A stretch of DNA of 64,000 bases from Terrisporobacter vanillatitrophus. GTDB lineage: Bacteria; Bacillota; Clostridia; Peptostreptococcales; Peptostreptococcaceae. The notes beneath the pieces were generated by a model. It worked only from the letters and a program-made list of their open reading frames with translations. It ran no database searches and was not told where the DNA came from. The position numbers and the translations under genes are program-made. This document shows, in pieces, positions 63,390 to 64,000 of the stretch (position 1 is the stretch's first letter; the number at the start of each line of letters is the position of its first letter). The stretch covers positions 2,976,001-3,040,000 of the forward strand of contig NZ_CP154625.1 in the NCBI RefSeq assembly GCF_051148895.1. Direction: 5' to 3'.

Positions 63390-63714
63390 ATTAATATATA
63401 AAATTAAATCAATATATATATAATCTCACCCAAAAGCGCTTGTATACTTATTCGGAAATATTATATTTTTAATTATTAAAAATAAGCTAATTACTAACAT
63501 TAATGCATTTATATAGTTTATTTTTTAACAATTAATTGTATCGCAATGAATTTTTATTGAATTTAGTAATAAAAACTTTTAAACTATATATTGTCCTTAA
63601 AAATTACTACTAATAAATTTCAATATTAATATTATCCAAAACTATTAATTTATTAATTTATTAATATAGTTATTTAAAGATAATTTACATTTTTAACATG
63701 CAACAGGAGGATTT

Positions 63715-64000
63715 ATGAATTACAAATTAATCGCATTAGATATTGATGGAACTTTAATCAATAGTTCACACCAACTTACAAAAGGTGTAAAAAAATCTAT
63801 AAAAAAAGCAAAAGAAAAAGGTGTTAAAGTGGTTTTATGCACTGGCAGACCATTAAAAGGTGTTGAAAAATTCATAGATGAGTTAAGTCTTAAAGAAGAG
63901 GGAGATTATGCTGCTACTTTCAATGGCGCTTTAGTTCAAGATACCTTTACTAAAAATCCTGTATCTCACTTAACACTAAAATATGAAGACTTAGTAGATT
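63715..64000 (+). CDS. Cof-type HAD-superfamily hydrolase (truncated by window end)
   Basis: The first 95 residues of a cytoplasmic HAD phosphatase of the Cof/YidA type, which dephosphorylates small metabolites such as sugar phosphates. The catalytic motif I is LIALDIDGTLIN with nucleophile Asp9 and acid Asp11; motif II is VVLCTGRPLKGVEKF. The cap domain begins after YAATFNGALVQD. The strong ribosome binding site AACAGGAGG precedes the ATG at 63715. The gene continues beyond the window. Confidence 0.92.
   Translation, partial: MNYKLIALDIDGTLINSSHQLTKGVKKSIKKAKEKGVKVVLCTGRPLKGVEKFIDELSLKEEGDYAATFNGALVQDTFTKNPVSHLTLKYEDLVD

Larger units (their letters stand above)
63266..63714. other. Divergent intergenic region between adhE copy 2 and the HAD gene
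   Basis: About 450 AT-rich bases with the Rex-regulated adhE promoter in the adhE-proximal part. The rest is featureless to me; no riboswitch or tRNA. Confidence 0.55.

Overview
The window is a very AT-rich, low-GC Gram-positive chromosome segment. It carries a spore-former's cell-wall cluster (SpoVE/FtsW- and SpoVD-type proteins), two fermentative AdhE enzymes, a T-box, several riboswitches and clostridial gene families. I read it as an anaerobic Clostridia member, most likely Peptostreptococcaceae (Clostridioides/Paraclostridium-like). The family-level placement is inference.

Layout. (1) 0.2-11 kb, minus strand: a division and cell-wall (dcw) operon running ftsL, spoVD-type PBP, murF, mraY, murD, spoVE/ftsW, murG, murA, ftsQ/divIB. 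(2) 11-16 kb: an M20 amidohydrolase, a small lipoprotein, a MATE exporter and O-acetylhomoserine sulfhydrylase under a SAM-I riboswitch. This block separates ftsL from rsmH. (3) 16-23.5 kb: rsmH, lgt, a CpsB-type PHP phosphatase, a catalytic plus a non-catalytic M16 peptidase, ychF and a NimA-like flavoprotein. (4) 23.6-33 kb: a Ser/Thr symporter, homoserine O-acetyltransferase, and a seven-gene 5-oxoproline operon with pxpB, pxpC, BCCP, biotin carboxylase, a DUF1445 protein, pxpA and an NRAMP transporter. (5) 33-39 kb: a two-component system with a MacB-like ABC exporter, then an AI-2E-family membrane protein under a yybP-ykoY (Mn2+) riboswitch. (6) 39-50 kb: thiC under a TPP riboswitch, a second Ser/Thr symporter, an SPL-like radical SAM protein, an XPD/DinG-type helicase, an ACT-like protein, a degraded ABC exporter, a membrane diguanylate cyclase, and asnA under an Asn T-box. 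(7) 50-64 kb: two adhE paralogues flanking an XRE-cupin regulator, glyA, an HD protein, a cation/proton antiporter and an intact IS1182-type element; a Cof-type HAD gene is cut by the window end.

How the genes work together. Peptidoglycan precursor synthesis and septal or spore-cortex synthesis are coded in one operon. MetA carries the acetyl-CoA-type Glu111, so it should supply the O-acetylhomoserine used by the SAM-regulated MetY. The 5-oxoproline operon carries all the parts of a split biotin-dependent, urea-carboxylase-like enzyme. The adhE nearest the right end has a clear sigma-A promoter bracketed by two Rex-type operators, which predicts NADH/NAD+-responsive fermentation.

No CRISPR array, rRNA, tRNA or prophage was seen. 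I found no convincing wholly new multi-gene system. The most interesting items are the Mn2+-riboswitch/AI-2E pairing, the hairpin that buries the murA ribosome binding site, the split-carboxylase 5-oxoproline operon, the Rex-bracketed adhE promoter and the tandem terminators in the thiC leader.
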